Counted from the stretch's first letter, positions 25,790 to 35,085 are shown. The stretch: 39,095 nucleotides of DNA from BHER01 sp051652245 (GCA_051652245.1 JBOFTV010000031.1:1-39095); one strand, 5' to 3'. A program made the numbers and translations. Notes: generated by a model not told the origin, from the sequence alone.

Positions 25790-26158
25790 ATGATTCAACA
25801 AGAAAGTCGTGTAAAAGTTGCTGATAACTCAGGAGCAAAAGAATTACTAGTTATTCGTTGTCTAGGTGGATCTAAACGTCGCTATGCAAATATCGGTGAT
25901 GTTGTAGTTTGTTCAGTTAAACAAGCAACTCCTGGTGGAGCAGTAAAAAAAGGTGAAGTTGTTAAAGCAGTTGTTGTTCGTACAAAAACAGGAGCTCGTC
26001 GAAGTGATGGTTCATATATCAAATTTGACGAAAATGCTGCAGTAATTATTCGTCCTGACAATTCACCAAGAGGAACACGTATTTTTGGACCAGTTGCTCG
26101 TGAATTGCGTGAGAAAAATTTCATGCGTATTGTTTCACTTGCACCCGAAGTACTATAG
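25790..26158 (+). CDS. rplN: 50S ribosomal protein L14
   Basis: 122 residues, MIQQESRVKVADNSGAKELL behind AAAGGAGG. It contains CLGGSKRRYANIGD and NSPRGTRIFGPVARELRE. Lies at the subunit interface with L19. A 107-base structured spacer follows before rplX. Confidence 0.98.
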   Translation: MIQQESRVKVADNSGAKELLVIRCLGGSKRRYANIGDVVVCSVKQATPGGAVKKGEVVKAVVVRTKTGARRSDGSYIKFDENAAVIIRPDNSPRGTRIFGPVARELREKNFMRIVSLAPEVL

Positions 26159-26163
26159 TGTTT

Positions 26164-26216
26164 CTTCCCAAGCATTGTTAAATTAGAAAATTGTAATTTG
26201 ACACTGGATGGGAAAG
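26164..26216 (+). promoter_or_regulatory. Two-part hairpin in the rplN-rplX spacer
   Basis: The outer stem pairs CTTCCCA (26164-26170) with TGGGAAAG (26209-26216, one bulged A). After an internal loop of six bases on each side, an inner nine-pair stem joins GTTAAATTA (26177-26185) and TAATTTGAC (26194-26202) around an eight-base loop. No U-run follows. This is the classical start of the spc operon, where S8 represses translation in Escherichia coli from a stem with an internal loop; the parallel is positional only. Confidence 0.5.
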
Positions 26217-26265
26217 TAATCACAACCCTAATAAGGATACCAAGTAAGAGGGAGGTGCACATTTA

Positions 26266-26577
26266 ATGCACATTAAGAAAAATGATATGGTTCAAGTTAT
26301 TGCTGGTAAAGATAAAAAAGAAGCAAAACAAGGTCTTGTATTAAAAGTTTATCCGAAAACTAATAAAGTATTAGTCGAAGGTGTAAACCTAGTTAGCAAA
26401 CACCAAAAATCAAATGGAGAAAATCCAGGTGGTATTATGGAAATTGAAGCGCCAATACATGCATCGAATGTTCAATTAATTTGTCCAAAAACAAATAAAC
26501 CAACAAGAGTTCGTTACGAAATCAAAGACGGGAAGAAAAACCGTATTTCAGTTCGTTCAGGAGAACAAATTAAATAA
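26266..26577 (+). CDS. rplX: 50S ribosomal protein L24
   Basis: 103 residues, MHIKKNDMVQVIAGKDK behind GGGAGGTG. The KOW motif (VQVIAGKDKKEAKQGLVLKV) and VEGVNLVSKHQKS are present. Early 23S rRNA assembly protein near the tunnel exit. Confidence 0.97.
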   Translation: MHIKKNDMVQVIAGKDKKEAKQGLVLKVYPKTNKVLVEGVNLVSKHQKSNGENPGGIMEIEAPIHASNVQLICPKTNKPTRVRYEIKDGKKNRISVRSGEQIK

Positions 26578-26604
26578 TAAGAAGTGAAGAAAGGAGGTTA
26601 CATA

Positions 26605-27144
26605 ATGAGTCGTCTTAAAACAAAATATCAAAGCGAAGTGGTACCAAATTTGATGAAAACATTTGAATTCAAATCGGTAATGCAAGCACCAAAATTAGAG
26701 AAAATCGTAATTAACATGGGAGTTGGAGATGCTGTATCAAATTCGAAAGTATTAGATAAAGCAGTGGAAGAACTTACATTACTAGCAGGTCAAAAACCAG
26801 TAGTAACGAAAGCGAAGAAATCAATCGCCGGATTCCGTTTACGTGAAGGAATGCCAATTGGAACGAAAGTAACATTACGTGGAGAACGTATGTACGAATT
26901 TTTAGATAAATTAGCGTCAATTGCTTTACCACGTGTACGTGATTTCCGCGGAATATCAAAGAAATCATTTGACGGTCGTGGTAACTACACATTAGGAATT
27001 AAAGAACAATTAATTTTTCCGGAAATTGATTTTGATAAGGTTTCAAAAGTACGAGGCATGGACATTGTTATTGTAACAACTGCTCAAAATGATGAAGAAG
27101 GATTTGAACTTCTTAAACAAATGGGAATGCCATTTGAAAAATAA
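26605..27144 (+). CDS. rplE: 50S ribosomal protein L5
   Basis: 179 residues from ATG 26605 (MSRLKTKYQSEVVPNLM); AAGGAGG ends seven bases before it, so the in-frame ATG 26584 is not used. Contains KIVINMGVGDAVSNSK, KKSIAGFRLREGMPIG and the C-terminal IVTTAQNDEEGFELLK. Binds 5S rRNA in the central protuberance. Confidence 0.97.
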   Translation: MSRLKTKYQSEVVPNLMKTFEFKSVMQAPKLEKIVINMGVGDAVSNSKVLDKAVEELTLLAGQKPVVTKAKKSIAGFRLREGMPIGTKVTLRGERMYEFLDKLASIALPRVRDFRGISKKSFDGRGNYTLGIKEQLIFPEIDFDKVSKVRGMDIVIVTTAQNDEEGFELLKQMGMPFEK

Positions 27145-27163
27145 TCTGAAGGAGGAGAAGTAA

Positions 27164-27349
27164 ATGGCTCGTAAAGCAATGATCGTAAAACAACAACGTA
27201 AGCAAAAATTTGCAGTTCGTGAATATACACGTTGTGAAATCTGTGGGAGACCACATTCAGTTATTCAAAAGTTTAAACTTTGTCGTATTTGCTTCCGTGA
27301 GTTAGCTTATAAAGGTCAACTACCGGGAGTTACTAAATCAAGCTGGTAA
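27164..27349 (+). CDS. rpsZ: 30S ribosomal protein S14, zinc-binding short type
   Basis: 61 residues behind GAAGGAGG. It carries two Cys pairs (CEIC and CRIC) that bind zinc, the short C+ form typical of Gram-positives. Ends GQLPGVTKSSW. Lies in the 30S head. Confidence 0.97.
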   Translation: MARKAMIVKQQRKQKFAVREYTRCEICGRPHSVIQKFKLCRICFRELAYKGQLPGVTKSSW

Positions 27350-27429
27350 TTTTTAGCCATTTGGTGTAAAAAATAGCAGTTAAGACAATAAAATAATAAA
27401 TATCTTCAATCTGAAAGGAGGAAATAGAC

Positions 27430-27834
27430 ATGGTTATGACAGATCCAATAGCAGATATGCTGACAAGAATTCGTAACGCTAATCAAATGCGTCACGATTA
27501 TGTTGAAATGCCAGCATCTAATCTTAAAAAATCAATCGCGGAAATTCTTAAAGCAGAAGGTTTCGTTCATAATGTTGAATATGCAAAAGCAGAAAACAAT
27601 AAAGAAAATATGAGAATCGCTTTAAAATATGATCGTGCTACAAATCAACGAGTAATCACAGGGCTTAAGAAAATTAGTAAACCAGGATTACGCGTTTATG
27701 CAAAAGCAGAGGAAATGCCACGTGTATTAAGCGGCCTAGGTATAGCGATAGTATCAACATCACAAGGTGTAATTACAGATAAGAAAGCGCGCGCGCTTGC
27801 AATCGGTGGAGAAGTATTAGCATACGTTTGGTAG
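27430..27834 (+). CDS. rpsH: 30S ribosomal protein S8
   Basis: 134 residues behind AAAGGAGG. MVMTDPIADMLTRIRNANQ start and the C-terminal GIAIVSTSQGVITDKKAR are family hallmarks. A primary 16S rRNA binder of the central domain and, in Escherichia coli, the translational repressor of the spc operon. Confidence 0.98.
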   Translation: MVMTDPIADMLTRIRNANQMRHDYVEMPASNLKKSIAEILKAEGFVHNVEYAKAENNKENMRIALKYDRATNQRVITGLKKISKPGLRVYAKAEEMPRVLSGLGIAIVSTSQGVITDKKARALAIGGEVLAYVW

Positions 27835-27884
27835 TCTACTACTAAATAATAATATAAAATAAAATCTAGCGGAGGTGAAAAGAA

Positions 27885-28430
27885 ATGTCACGTATTGGAA
27901 ATAAAGTACTTACAGTACCTACAGGGGTAACTGTTGAATTAAAAGAAAATAACACGGTTTTTGTTAAAGGACCTAAGGGCGAATTAACACAACAATTTAA
28001 TGCTGATTTGACAATTAAATTGGAAGAAAATCAATTAACTGTTGCCAGACCAAACGATATCAAGCAAACAAAAATGATTCATGGAACAACAACGGCATTA
28101 CTTAACAATATGCTTATTGGCGTAAGTGAAGGATATGAAATCAAACTTCAAATTATTGGGGTTGGTTACCGTGCTAACTTAGCTGGAGATACATTAAACT
28201 TAAGTTTAGGGTTCTCACATCCAGTACAATATGTTGCTGAGCCAGGAATTACGTTAGAAGTTCCAACGCAAACAGAAATTATTGTGCGCGGAATTGATAA
28301 GCAACGTGTTGGTGAAGTTGCAGCAAATATTCGTAAGCATCGTCGTCCAGAACCATATAAAGGAAAAGGTATCCGTTATGTTGGGGAACATGTTCGTCGT
28401 AAAGAAGGTAAAACAGCAGGTAAGAAATAG
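27885..28430 (+). CDS. rplF: 50S ribosomal protein L6
   Basis: 181 residues, MSRIGNKVLTVPTGV behind GCGGAGGTG. The tail RKHRRPEPYKGKGIRYVGE is near the sarcin-ricin loop contact. Two tandem copies of the L6 fold. A 109-base spacer without an obvious element separates it from rplR. Confidence 0.98.
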   Translation: MSRIGNKVLTVPTGVTVELKENNTVFVKGPKGELTQQFNADLTIKLEENQLTVARPNDIKQTKMIHGTTTALLNNMLIGVSEGYEIKLQIIGVGYRANLAGDTLNLSLGFSHPVQYVAEPGITLEVPTQTEIIVRGIDKQRVGEVAANIRKHRRPEPYKGKGIRYVGEHVRRKEGKTAGKK

Positions 28431-28539
28431 TTATAAAACGGAAATCAAATGGCGGTTAGGAATTTTTTGTTCTGAAGTTGTTTGGGAGCGGGTTTTACTG
28501 TTTCTACCACTAATATAAAATTGAAAGGAGAACACTAAT

Positions 28540-28902
28540 ATGATAAAGAAACCATCACGTAATAGTTCACGTCAAAAGCGTCATCGTCGTATTCGTGCGC
28601 GTCTTAATGGTATTGCTGAATGTCCACGTTTGAATGTATTTCGTTCAAATACAAACATTTATGCACAAGTTATTGATGATGTTGCGGGTAAAACAATTGC
28701 AAGTTACTCAACATTAAATAAAGATTTTTCACATGAATCTAAATCTAATACAGCAGCAGCTACTATTGTTGGCCAAAAAGTAGCAGAGCTTGCTATCGCA
28801 GCAGGCATTAAAAAAGTAGTGTTTGATCGTGGCGGATATTTATACCACGGTAAAGTTAAAGCAATTGCTGAAGCAGCAAGAGCAGCAGGATTAGAATTTT
28901 AG
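28540..28902 (+). CDS. rplR: 50S ribosomal protein L18
   Basis: 120 residues behind GAAAGGAG. KRHRRIRARLNG, PRLNVFRSNTNIYAQVIDD and the end FDRGGYLYHGKVKAIAEAAR are present. Binds 5S rRNA together with L5. Confidence 0.98.
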   Translation: MIKKPSRNSSRQKRHRRIRARLNGIAECPRLNVFRSNTNIYAQVIDDVAGKTIASYSTLNKDFSHESKSNTAAATIVGQKVAELAIAAGIKKVVFDRGGYLYHGKVKAIAEAARAAGLEF

Positions 28903-28920
28903 AGTTAGGAGGAAGAAAAC

Positions 28921-29424
28921 ATGCAAACATTTATCGATCCAAATCAATTGGAGTTAACTGAACATGTTGTTACTATCAACCGTGTTACAAAAGTTGTAAA
29001 AGGTGGACGTCGTTTCCGTTTTGCAGCACTTGTAGTTGTTGGTGATGGTCATGGTCACGTTGGATATGGTACTGGAAAAGCAAATGAAGTTCCAGATGCT
29101 ATTCGTAAAGCAATTGAAGATGCAAAGAAAAACTTAATTAAAGTTCCAATGGTTGGAACAACAATTCCACATATTATTCAAGGTAAAGCAGGATCTGGAG
29201 AAGTTTTATTACGTCCAGCATCTGATGGTACTGGGGTAATTGCCGGGGGACCTGTTCGTGCCGTATTAGAAGCAGCAGGTGTTCAAAACATTTTATCAAA
29301 ATCTTTAGGTTCAAATACACCAATTAACATGGTAAGAGCTACGATTCAAGGTTTAGGGGCACTTCGTACAGTTGAAGAAATCGCTAGACTTCGTGGTAAA
29401 GAAGTATCTGAAATTTTAGGTTAA
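28921..29424 (+). CDS. rpsE: 30S ribosomal protein S5
   Basis: 167 residues behind TTAGGAGG. The double-stranded-RNA-binding-like N-terminal domain has VTKVVKGGRRFRFAALVVVG, where spectinomycin resistance maps, and GYGTGKANEVPDAIRKA follows. With S3 and S4 it lines the mRNA entry channel. Confidence 0.98.
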   Translation: MQTFIDPNQLELTEHVVTINRVTKVVKGGRRFRFAALVVVGDGHGHVGYGTGKANEVPDAIRKAIEDAKKNLIKVPMVGTTIPHIIQGKAGSGEVLLRPASDGTGVIAGGPVRAVLEAAGVQNILSKSLGSNTPINMVRATIQGLGALRTVEEIARLRGKEVSEILG

Positions 29425-29442
29425 TGAGAGGAGATTTAAAGA

Positions 29443-29625
29443 ATGTCTAAACAAATATCAATCACTCTTAAAAAAAGCGTAATCGGTGCAAAAAAAGATC
29501 AAAAAGCTACGGTTCAAGCCTTAGGATTAAGAAAAATTAGACAAACAGTAGTGCAAAATGATTCTGAATCTTTAAGAGGAATGATCACTAAAGTTGCACA
29601 CTTAGTCGAAGTTAAAGAAGTATAA
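29443..29625 (+). CDS. rpmD: 50S ribosomal protein L30
   Basis: 60 residues behind GAGAGGAG. The pattern ISITLKKSVIGAKKDQKATV and LGLRKIRQTVVQNDSESLRG matches the short bacterial L30. Confidence 0.96.
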   Translation: MSKQISITLKKSVIGAKKDQKATVQALGLRKIRQTVVQNDSESLRGMITKVAHLVEVKEV

Positions 29626-29655
29626 TAAATTATTTTTTAGAGGAGGTGCAACAAA

Positions 29656-30096
29656 ATGAAGTTACATGAATTACAATATGAAGATGGCGCGCGCCGCGAT
29701 CGTAAAAGAGTTGGTCGTGGGCCCGGAAGTGGAACAGGTAAAACTGCAGGTCGTGGACACAAAGGACAAAATGCCCGTAGTGGTGGAGGAGTTCGTCCCG
29801 GATTTGAGGGTGGTCAAACACCGCTATTCCGTCGTATTCCCAAGCGTGGATTTACTAATATTTTCCGTAAGGAGTTTGCAATTGTTAATTTAGATGCATT
29901 AAATGTATTCGAAGATGGTACCGTTGTAACACCAGAATTATTATTAGAAACACGTATCGCTCGTAAACTAGAGTCAGGAATTAAGATTTTAGGAAACGGA
30001 AGCGTTACAAAAAAATTAACTGTGAAAGCTCACAAGTTTTCGCAGACAGCAAAAACAGCTATCGAAAAAGCTGGAGGAACAGTAGAGGTGATTTAA
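29656..30096 (+). CDS. rplO: 50S ribosomal protein L15
   Basis: 146 residues, MKLHELQYEDGARRDRKRV behind GAGGAGGTG. The Gly/Arg-rich N-terminal arm (RGPGSGTGKTAGRGHKGQ) threads into 23S rRNA, and the globular end carries VKAHKFSQTAKTAIEKAGG. Its 3' end carries the secY binding site. Confidence 0.98.
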   Translation: MKLHELQYEDGARRDRKRVGRGPGSGTGKTAGRGHKGQNARSGGGVRPGFEGGQTPLFRRIPKRGFTNIFRKEFAIVNLDALNVFEDGTVVTPELLLETRIARKLESGIKILGNGSVTKKLTVKAHKFSQTAKTAIEKAGGTVEVI

Positions 30097-30098
30097 TA

Positions 30099-31388
30099 AT
30101 GGAGAAGTTAATTTCTTTTTTGAAGAAAACAACAACAAAGAGAATTTTGTTTACAATCTTTATACTATTTATCTTTAGATTAGGATCAGTATTACCAGTT
30201 CCATTTATTAACCAGGCTGTTTGGCAGCGTTCGTTTGCTAATCAAGGCGGGGGATTATTTGACTTTTTAGATTTCCTTGGTGGTGGTGCATTTAAACAAT
30301 TTAGTATTTTTGCACTTTCAGTTTCACCATATATTACGGCATCAATTGTTGTTCAGTTATTATCGCAGGATGTAATCCCGATTCTAACAAGATGGCAAAA
30401 AGAGGGTGTAAACGGTAAACGTAAAAAGGGAACACTAACAAGAATTTTGTCATTGATTTTAGCTTTTACCCAGGGTACAGCACTTGCATTGTCATATAAT
30501 ATGGCAAGTGGAGGAGCTACACTTACAACAGCAGGAAATAACTTTATTTTTGTATATGTAGCAATCATCTTAACAGCAGGTACAGCAGTACTTATGTGGC
30601 TAGCTGATTTAATTACAAAAAGAGGACTAGGTAATGGGGTTTCGATGATCATTCTTGCGGGAATTATCTCACAACTTCCAAATCAATTTGTGACAATCTG
30701 GAAACACTTTAACGGTGAAACACCAATTGCAAATGGTCAAATTTTGTCAGTACTAATGTATGTCTTTTTATTACTACTTGTTATCATTGTTGTATATATG
30801 CAAGAAGCGGAACGAAGACTTCCAATTCAATACACAAATGCTACAATGCTAACAAAAGTCAAAAAAAGCGTGACATATTTACCATTGAAACTAAACTCAG
30901 CTGGTGTTATTCCAGTTATCTTTGCTAATGCGATTATCACATTACCAATTACGATTTCATCGATCTTTTTTGCATCGAATGAGACGGGGAAATGGATTAT
31001 TACAAACTTGAAGATGACAGCTCCAATTGGTTTAACTTTATATTTAGTGTTAACATTTTTATTTACTTTCTTTTATTCATTTATTCAAATTGATCCAGAG
31101 AAAGTAGCAGAAAATCTTGCTAAACAAAACTCATTTATTCCAAGTGTGCGTCCTGGAAAAGAAACGCAAAAGTATGTTACAAAAGTGTTGTGGAATATCA
31201 CAACGGTTGGTGCGATTTATTTAACATTACTAGTAGCAACACCGGTATTAATTGAAATGTTTTTAGGTGTTCAAATCTCATTAGGTGGGACATCAATTAT
31301 CATCTTAACAGGGGTTGCATTAGAAACAGTTAGACAATTAAGAAATCAATCATCAGTGCAAAAATATACAAACTTTTTGGAAGACTAG
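30099..31388 (+). CDS. secY: Preprotein translocase channel subunit SecY
   Basis: 429 residues with ten membrane helices. It starts two bases after the rplO stop with AGAGGTG inside rplO. Hallmarks include the plug region after helix one, SPYITASIVVQLLSQDVIP, RLPIQYTNATM and NSAGVIPVIFANAI, and the cytoplasmic loop QIDPEKVAENLAKQNSFIP. It forms the Sec channel with SecE and SecG and would export the surface proteins seen in this window. Confidence 0.98.
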   Translation: MEKLISFLKKTTTKRILFTIFILFIFRLGSVLPVPFINQAVWQRSFANQGGGLFDFLDFLGGGAFKQFSIFALSVSPYITASIVVQLLSQDVIPILTRWQKEGVNGKRKKGTLTRILSLILAFTQGTALALSYNMASGGATLTTAGNNFIFVYVAIILTAGTAVLMWLADLITKRGLGNGVSMIILAGIISQLPNQFVTIWKHFNGETPIANGQILSVLMYVFLLLLVIIVVYMQEAERRLPIQYTNATMLTKVKKSVTYLPLKLNSAGVIPVIFANAIITLPITISSIFFASNETGKWIITNLKMTAPIGLTLYLVLTFLFTFFYSFIQIDPEKVAENLAKQNSFIPSVRPGKETQKYVTKVLWNITTVGAIYLTLLVATPVLIEMFLGVQISLGGTSIIILTGVALETVRQLRNQSSVQKYTNFLED

Positions 31389-31402
31389 GAGATTTAAAAT
31401 AT

Positions 31403-32044
31403 ATGCAAGCAATACTATTGATTGGACCTCAGGGTTCAGGAAAAGGAACTCAAGCAGAGCAAATTGTTAAAGCCTATGGCATTCCTCATATTTCAACTGG
31501 CGACATTTTTAGAAAGCAGATGCAATCTGGAAGTGAGTTAGGACTTTTGTTAAAATCTTATGTTGATGCTGGGAAGTTAGTACCAGATGAAGTAACAATT
31601 GAGATTGTTAAAAGTAGGTTAACCGAACCCGATTGTAAAAATGGATTCTTATTTGATGGCTTTCCCCGCAATTTGGCGCAAGCCTTAGCAATTGATGCTT
31701 TATTAGCGGAAATGGGGATGCCCTTTAAAGATGTAATCTGTCTTGAAATTGCCAGAGAATTGGTCGTTGCAAGACTTGAGGGTCGAAGAACTTGTGAAAC
31801 TTGTGGAAGGATTTACCATGTCAAATTCAAGCCATCAGCAGTTGCTGGTGTCTGTGATGTTGATGGTGGAAAATTACTTCAAAGAGCTGATGACACATTT
31901 GCTAAAATTGAAAGTAGACTAAATGATTACTACGCACAAACAGAACCAATTATTGATTATTATCGGGCACAAGGAATTGTAAGCGACATTGATTCAACAC
32001 TTGGTATTTCTGAAGTTTTTGCAAAGATTCAAGAGGTGCTATAA
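31403..32044 (+). CDS. adk: Adenylate kinase
   Basis: 213 residues. P-loop GPQGSGKGTQ at the N-terminus, NMP-binding region ISTGDIFRKQM, DGFPRNLAQA, and a lid with a zinc site of the Cys-Cys-Cys-Asp type (CETC, then CDVD), typical of Gram-positive enzymes. Interconverts ATP + AMP and 2 ADP. Sits between secY and map as in most Firmicutes. Confidence 0.98.
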   Translation: MQAILLIGPQGSGKGTQAEQIVKAYGIPHISTGDIFRKQMQSGSELGLLLKSYVDAGKLVPDEVTIEIVKSRLTEPDCKNGFLFDGFPRNLAQALAIDALLAEMGMPFKDVICLEIARELVVARLEGRRTCETCGRIYHVKFKPSAVAGVCDVDGGKLLQRADDTFAKIESRLNDYYAQTEPIIDYYRAQGIVSDIDSTLGISEVFAKIQEVL

Positions 32045-32045
32045 T

Positions 32046-32792
32046 ATGCTAGAATATAAATCAAAGCGGGAAATTGAATGCATTGGTGAGGCCGGAAGAA
32101 TTGTTGCTCTATGCCATCAAGCATTAGAGACATTTATTGTACCGGGAGTATCACTGCTAGAAATTGATGCCCTTGTAGAAGACATCATTTTAAGTCAGGG
32201 TGCAATTCCCTCATTTAAAGATTATGAAGGTTTTCCAGCGAGTACCTGTGTCTGTGTCAATGAAGTTATTGTCCATGGGATACCAAATAAGCAAAAACTT
32301 AAAGATGGTGATATTATCACGGTTGATATTGGTGCTTATTATAAAGGTTTTCATGGTGATAGTGGTTGGACTTATGCAGTAGGTAAAATTAATGATGAAA
32401 AAATAAAGCTGATGAAAGTAACAGAAGCTGCCCTTTTTAAAGCATTAGCTATTATTAAACCAGGTATTCGTCTTAGAGATATTTCACGAGTAATACAACA
32501 ACATGTTGAGTCAAACGGGTTGAGTATTGTTAAAGAATTAGCAGGTCATGGTATTGGGCGCAAGCTTCATGAAGAACCACTAGTGCTAAACTATGATTCG
32601 GGAATGGGGAACTTAGTTCTTAAAGAAGGATTAGTCTTAGCAATTGAACCCATTGTAGCATCTGGAAGCGGCAAAATGCGGGTTTTAGATGATCAATGGA
32701 CAGTTGTTACGGTTGATTCCCGCCCAGCTGCTCAATATGAACATACAATAGCAGTCACAAGTGATGGCTGCAAAATATTAACAACGCTGTAA
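32046..32792 (+). CDS. map: Methionine aminopeptidase type I
   Basis: 248 residues from ATG 32046 (MLEYKSKREIECI), right after the adk stop; the in-frame ATG 31989 lies inside adk. Metal ligands are visible: the two Asp of VDIGAYYKGFHGDSG, the His of AGHGIGRKLHEEP, the Glu of LAIEPIV and the Glu of QYEHTIAV. Removes the initiator Met from new proteins. Confidence 0.97.
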   Translation: MLEYKSKREIECIGEAGRIVALCHQALETFIVPGVSLLEIDALVEDIILSQGAIPSFKDYEGFPASTCVCVNEVIVHGIPNKQKLKDGDIITVDIGAYYKGFHGDSGWTYAVGKINDEKIKLMKVTEAALFKALAIIKPGIRLRDISRVIQQHVESNGLSIVKELAGHGIGRKLHEEPLVLNYDSGMGNLVLKEGLVLAIEPIVASGSGKMRVLDDQWTVVTVDSRPAAQYEHTIAVTSDGCKILTTL

Positions 32793-32812
32793 CAAGCGAA
32801 GGAGGCCAAACT

Positions 32813-33031
32813 ATGGCAAAAGCAGATGTTATTGAAGTAGATGCAACAATAGTTGATACATTGCCAAATGGCATGTTCAAAGTTGAATTAGAAAATAAGC
32901 ATCAAATACTCGCACATGTTTCCGGTAAAATTAGAATGAATCACATTCGAATATTACTAGGAGATGTTGTAACAGTAGAGCTATCTCCCTATGATTTAAC
33001 TCGTGGGAGAATTACATATCGACATAAATAA
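32813..33031 (+). CDS. infA: Translation initiation factor IF-1
   Basis: 72 residues, MAKADVIEVDATIVDTLPNG behind GAAGGAGG. A single OB fold with HVSGKIRMNHIRILLGD and YDLTRGRITYRHK. Binds the 30S A site during initiation. Confidence 0.98.
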   Translation: MAKADVIEVDATIVDTLPNGMFKVELENKHQILAHVSGKIRMNHIRILLGDVVTVELSPYDLTRGRITYRHK

Positions 33032-33110
33032 GCACAGCAATTTCTAAAGAGGTTAGAAAAACGTATCCACCTTAAGTGGGTAACATTGACGGAAGTGGAG
33101 GTATAGTTTT

Positions 33111-33224
33111 ATGAAAGTAAGACCATCTGTAAAACAAATCTGTGATAAGTGTAAAATTATCCGTCGTAAAGGAAGAGTTATGGTGATTTGTGAAAATCCA
33201 AAGCATAAACAAAGACAAGGATAA
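33111..33224 (+). CDS. rpmJ: 50S ribosomal protein L36
   Basis: 37 residues, MKVRPSVKQICDKCKIIRR, ending ENPKHKQRQG, behind GTGGAGGT. Zinc-type form with Cys at 11, 14 and 27 and a C-terminal His. The 79-base spacer from infA holds two small hairpins: TTTCTAA/TTAGAAA (33041-33059) and CCAC/GTGG (33067-33079). Confidence 0.97.
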   Translation: MKVRPSVKQICDKCKIIRRKGRVMVICENPKHKQRQG

Positions 33225-33312
33225 TAACATATTATTTACAGGGAATAACTGTGAAGTATCAGTCATAATAGACTAAGCAAAGATAAATAAAAATTATATA
33301 GGAGGTGCAACT

Positions 33313-33678
33313 ATGGCACGTATATCAGGTGTAGATATTCCTCGTGACAAGCGAGTGGTAATCTCATTAACATATGTTTATGGTATCGGGAAAACGACAG
33401 CTCAAAAAGTATTGACTGCAGTAGGAATCGATGAAAATAAACGTGTGCGCGAGTTAACGGAAGACGAATTGTCAGCAATTCGTACAGAAGTTGATAAAAT
33501 CAAAACTGAAGGTGACTTACGCCGTGAAAAAGCATTAAACATTAAAAGGCTGCAAGAAATTGCAAGCTATCGTGGAATTCGTCATCGTCGTAATTTACCA
33601 GTTCGTGGACAACGAACAAAAACAAATGCACGTACAGCAAAAGGTCCACGTCGAACAGTCGCAAACAAGAAAAAATAA
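33313..33678 (+). CDS. rpsM: 30S ribosomal protein S13
   Basis: 121 residues, MARISGVDIPRDKRVVISLT behind GGAGGTG. Helix-two-turns-helix core TYVYGIGKTTAQKVL and the basic tail with RGIRHRRNLPVRGQRTKTNA that reaches the P-site tRNA. Confidence 0.98.
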   Translation: MARISGVDIPRDKRVVISLTYVYGIGKTTAQKVLTAVGIDENKRVRELTEDELSAIRTEVDKIKTEGDLRREKALNIKRLQEIASYRGIRHRRNLPVRGQRTKTNARTAKGPRRTVANKKK

Positions 33679-33709
33679 TAAAGTAATATAGAGTAAGGAG
33701 GTTATGTAA

Positions 33710-34093
33710 ATGGCTCGTCCAGTACGTAAACGTAAAGTTAAAAAAAATGTCCCAACCGGTGTAGCTCATATTCATTCAACGTTTAATAACACGATTGTTA
33801 CAATAACGGATCCCCATGGTAATGCTATTGCTTGGTCAAGTGCCGGAGTATTAGGATTTAAAGGATCAAAGAAATCAACACCGTTTGCAGCACAAATGGC
33901 AGCAGAAGCTGCCGCTAAAGTTGCAATGGATAATGGAATGCAATCATTAGAAGTTACATTAAAAGGACCAGGACCAGGGCGTGATGCAGCAGTGCGATCA
34001 CTTTCAGCTGCAGGTCTTGCTGTTACGGCGATTCGCGATGTAACACCAGTTCCTCATAATGGATGTCGTCCACCGAAAAGACCACGTGGATAA
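33710..34093 (+). CDS. rpsK: 30S ribosomal protein S11
   Basis: 127 residues behind AAGGAGG. Contains GVAHIHSTFNNTIVTITDP, GFKGSKKSTPFAAQMAAE and the C-terminal NGCRPPKRPRG. Lies on the 30S platform near the mRNA Shine-Dalgarno helix. Confidence 0.98.
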   Translation: MARPVRKRKVKKNVPTGVAHIHSTFNNTIVTITDPHGNAIAWSSAGVLGFKGSKKSTPFAAQMAAEAAAKVAMDNGMQSLEVTLKGPGPGRDAAVRSLSAAGLAVTAIRDVTPVPHNGCRPPKRPRG

Positions 34094-34143
34094 AACCAAA
34101 AGTAAATCAATGATTTACATGTAATAGCGAGGAGGCAAAACAC

Positions 34144-35085
34144 ATGATAACATTTGAAAAGCCAAATATGCAAATTGCTCAATATGAAGTAACTAGCAAC
34201 TATGGTAAATTTATTATTGAACCTCTTGATCGTGGATTTGGCGTTACTTTAGGTAATGCACTACGTCGAGTATTGCTGTCATCTTTGCCGGGTGCAGCAA
34301 TAACTGATGTCCAAATTCAAGGAGTAATGCATGAATTTTCAACAGTTGATGGAGTTGTCGAAGATGTAACAACGATTATTTTAAACTTGAAAAAAGTTAT
34401 TTTAAAAATGATCGGTGATGAATCAGACGTAATCGAAATCCATGTTGATAAACAAGGCGTTGTAACAGCTGGTGATATTCAATGTGATCCAACGAATATC
34501 GAAATAGTCAATCCTGATTTAGTAATTGCAACAATTGCTAAAGGAGGACAATTACACATGAAAATGACTGTGAAAAAGGGTCGAGGTTATGTCCGTGCGG
34601 ATTATAACAAAGACGAAGATCAGCCATTAGGTGTAATTCCAATTGACTCAATTTATACACCAGTTGAAGCAGTTCAATATAATGTAGATACAAGAATTAG
34701 TCGTGATAAAACATATGACCGTCTAAATATCGAAGTAACTACAAATGGAAGTGTATCACCAATTTCAGCATTGGCAATGGCTTCTAAAATTATGAATCAG
34801 CATTTAGATGAGATAACAAATCTAGATGAAGATGCAGTATTAGCTGATTTCATGCATGAAAGTGAAAAAGCTGAGAATACGCAAGTAACCGATATTAATA
34901 TCGAAGACCTTGACTTATCAGTTCGTTCATACAATTCATTAAAGCGTGCAGGAATTCATACTTTACAAGAGTTACTAACATATTCATATGAAGATATGAC
35001 AAAAATTAGAAACTTAGGTAAGAAATCACTTAAAGAAATCGAAGAGAGATTATTGTCAAAAGGACATACATTTCGCAGAGATTAA
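34144..35085 (+). CDS. rpoA: DNA-directed RNA polymerase alpha subunit
   Basis: 313 residues behind GAGGAGG. The N-terminal assembly domain has EPLDRGFGVTLGNALRRVLL, and the C-terminal domain (from about residue 245) has LSVRSYNSLKRAGIHTLQEL and NLGKKSLKEI, which binds UP elements and activators. Two alpha subunits start RNA polymerase assembly. Confidence 0.98.
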   Translation: MITFEKPNMQIAQYEVTSNYGKFIIEPLDRGFGVTLGNALRRVLLSSLPGAAITDVQIQGVMHEFSTVDGVVEDVTTIILNLKKVILKMIGDESDVIEIHVDKQGVVTAGDIQCDPTNIEIVNPDLVIATIAKGGQLHMKMTVKKGRGYVRADYNKDEDQPLGVIPIDSIYTPVEAVQYNVDTRISRDKTYDRLNIEVTTNGSVSPISALAMASKIMNQHLDEITNLDEDAVLADFMHESEKAENTQVTDINIEDLDLSVRSYNSLKRAGIHTLQELLTYSYEDMTKIRNLGKKSLKEIEERLLSKGHTFRRD

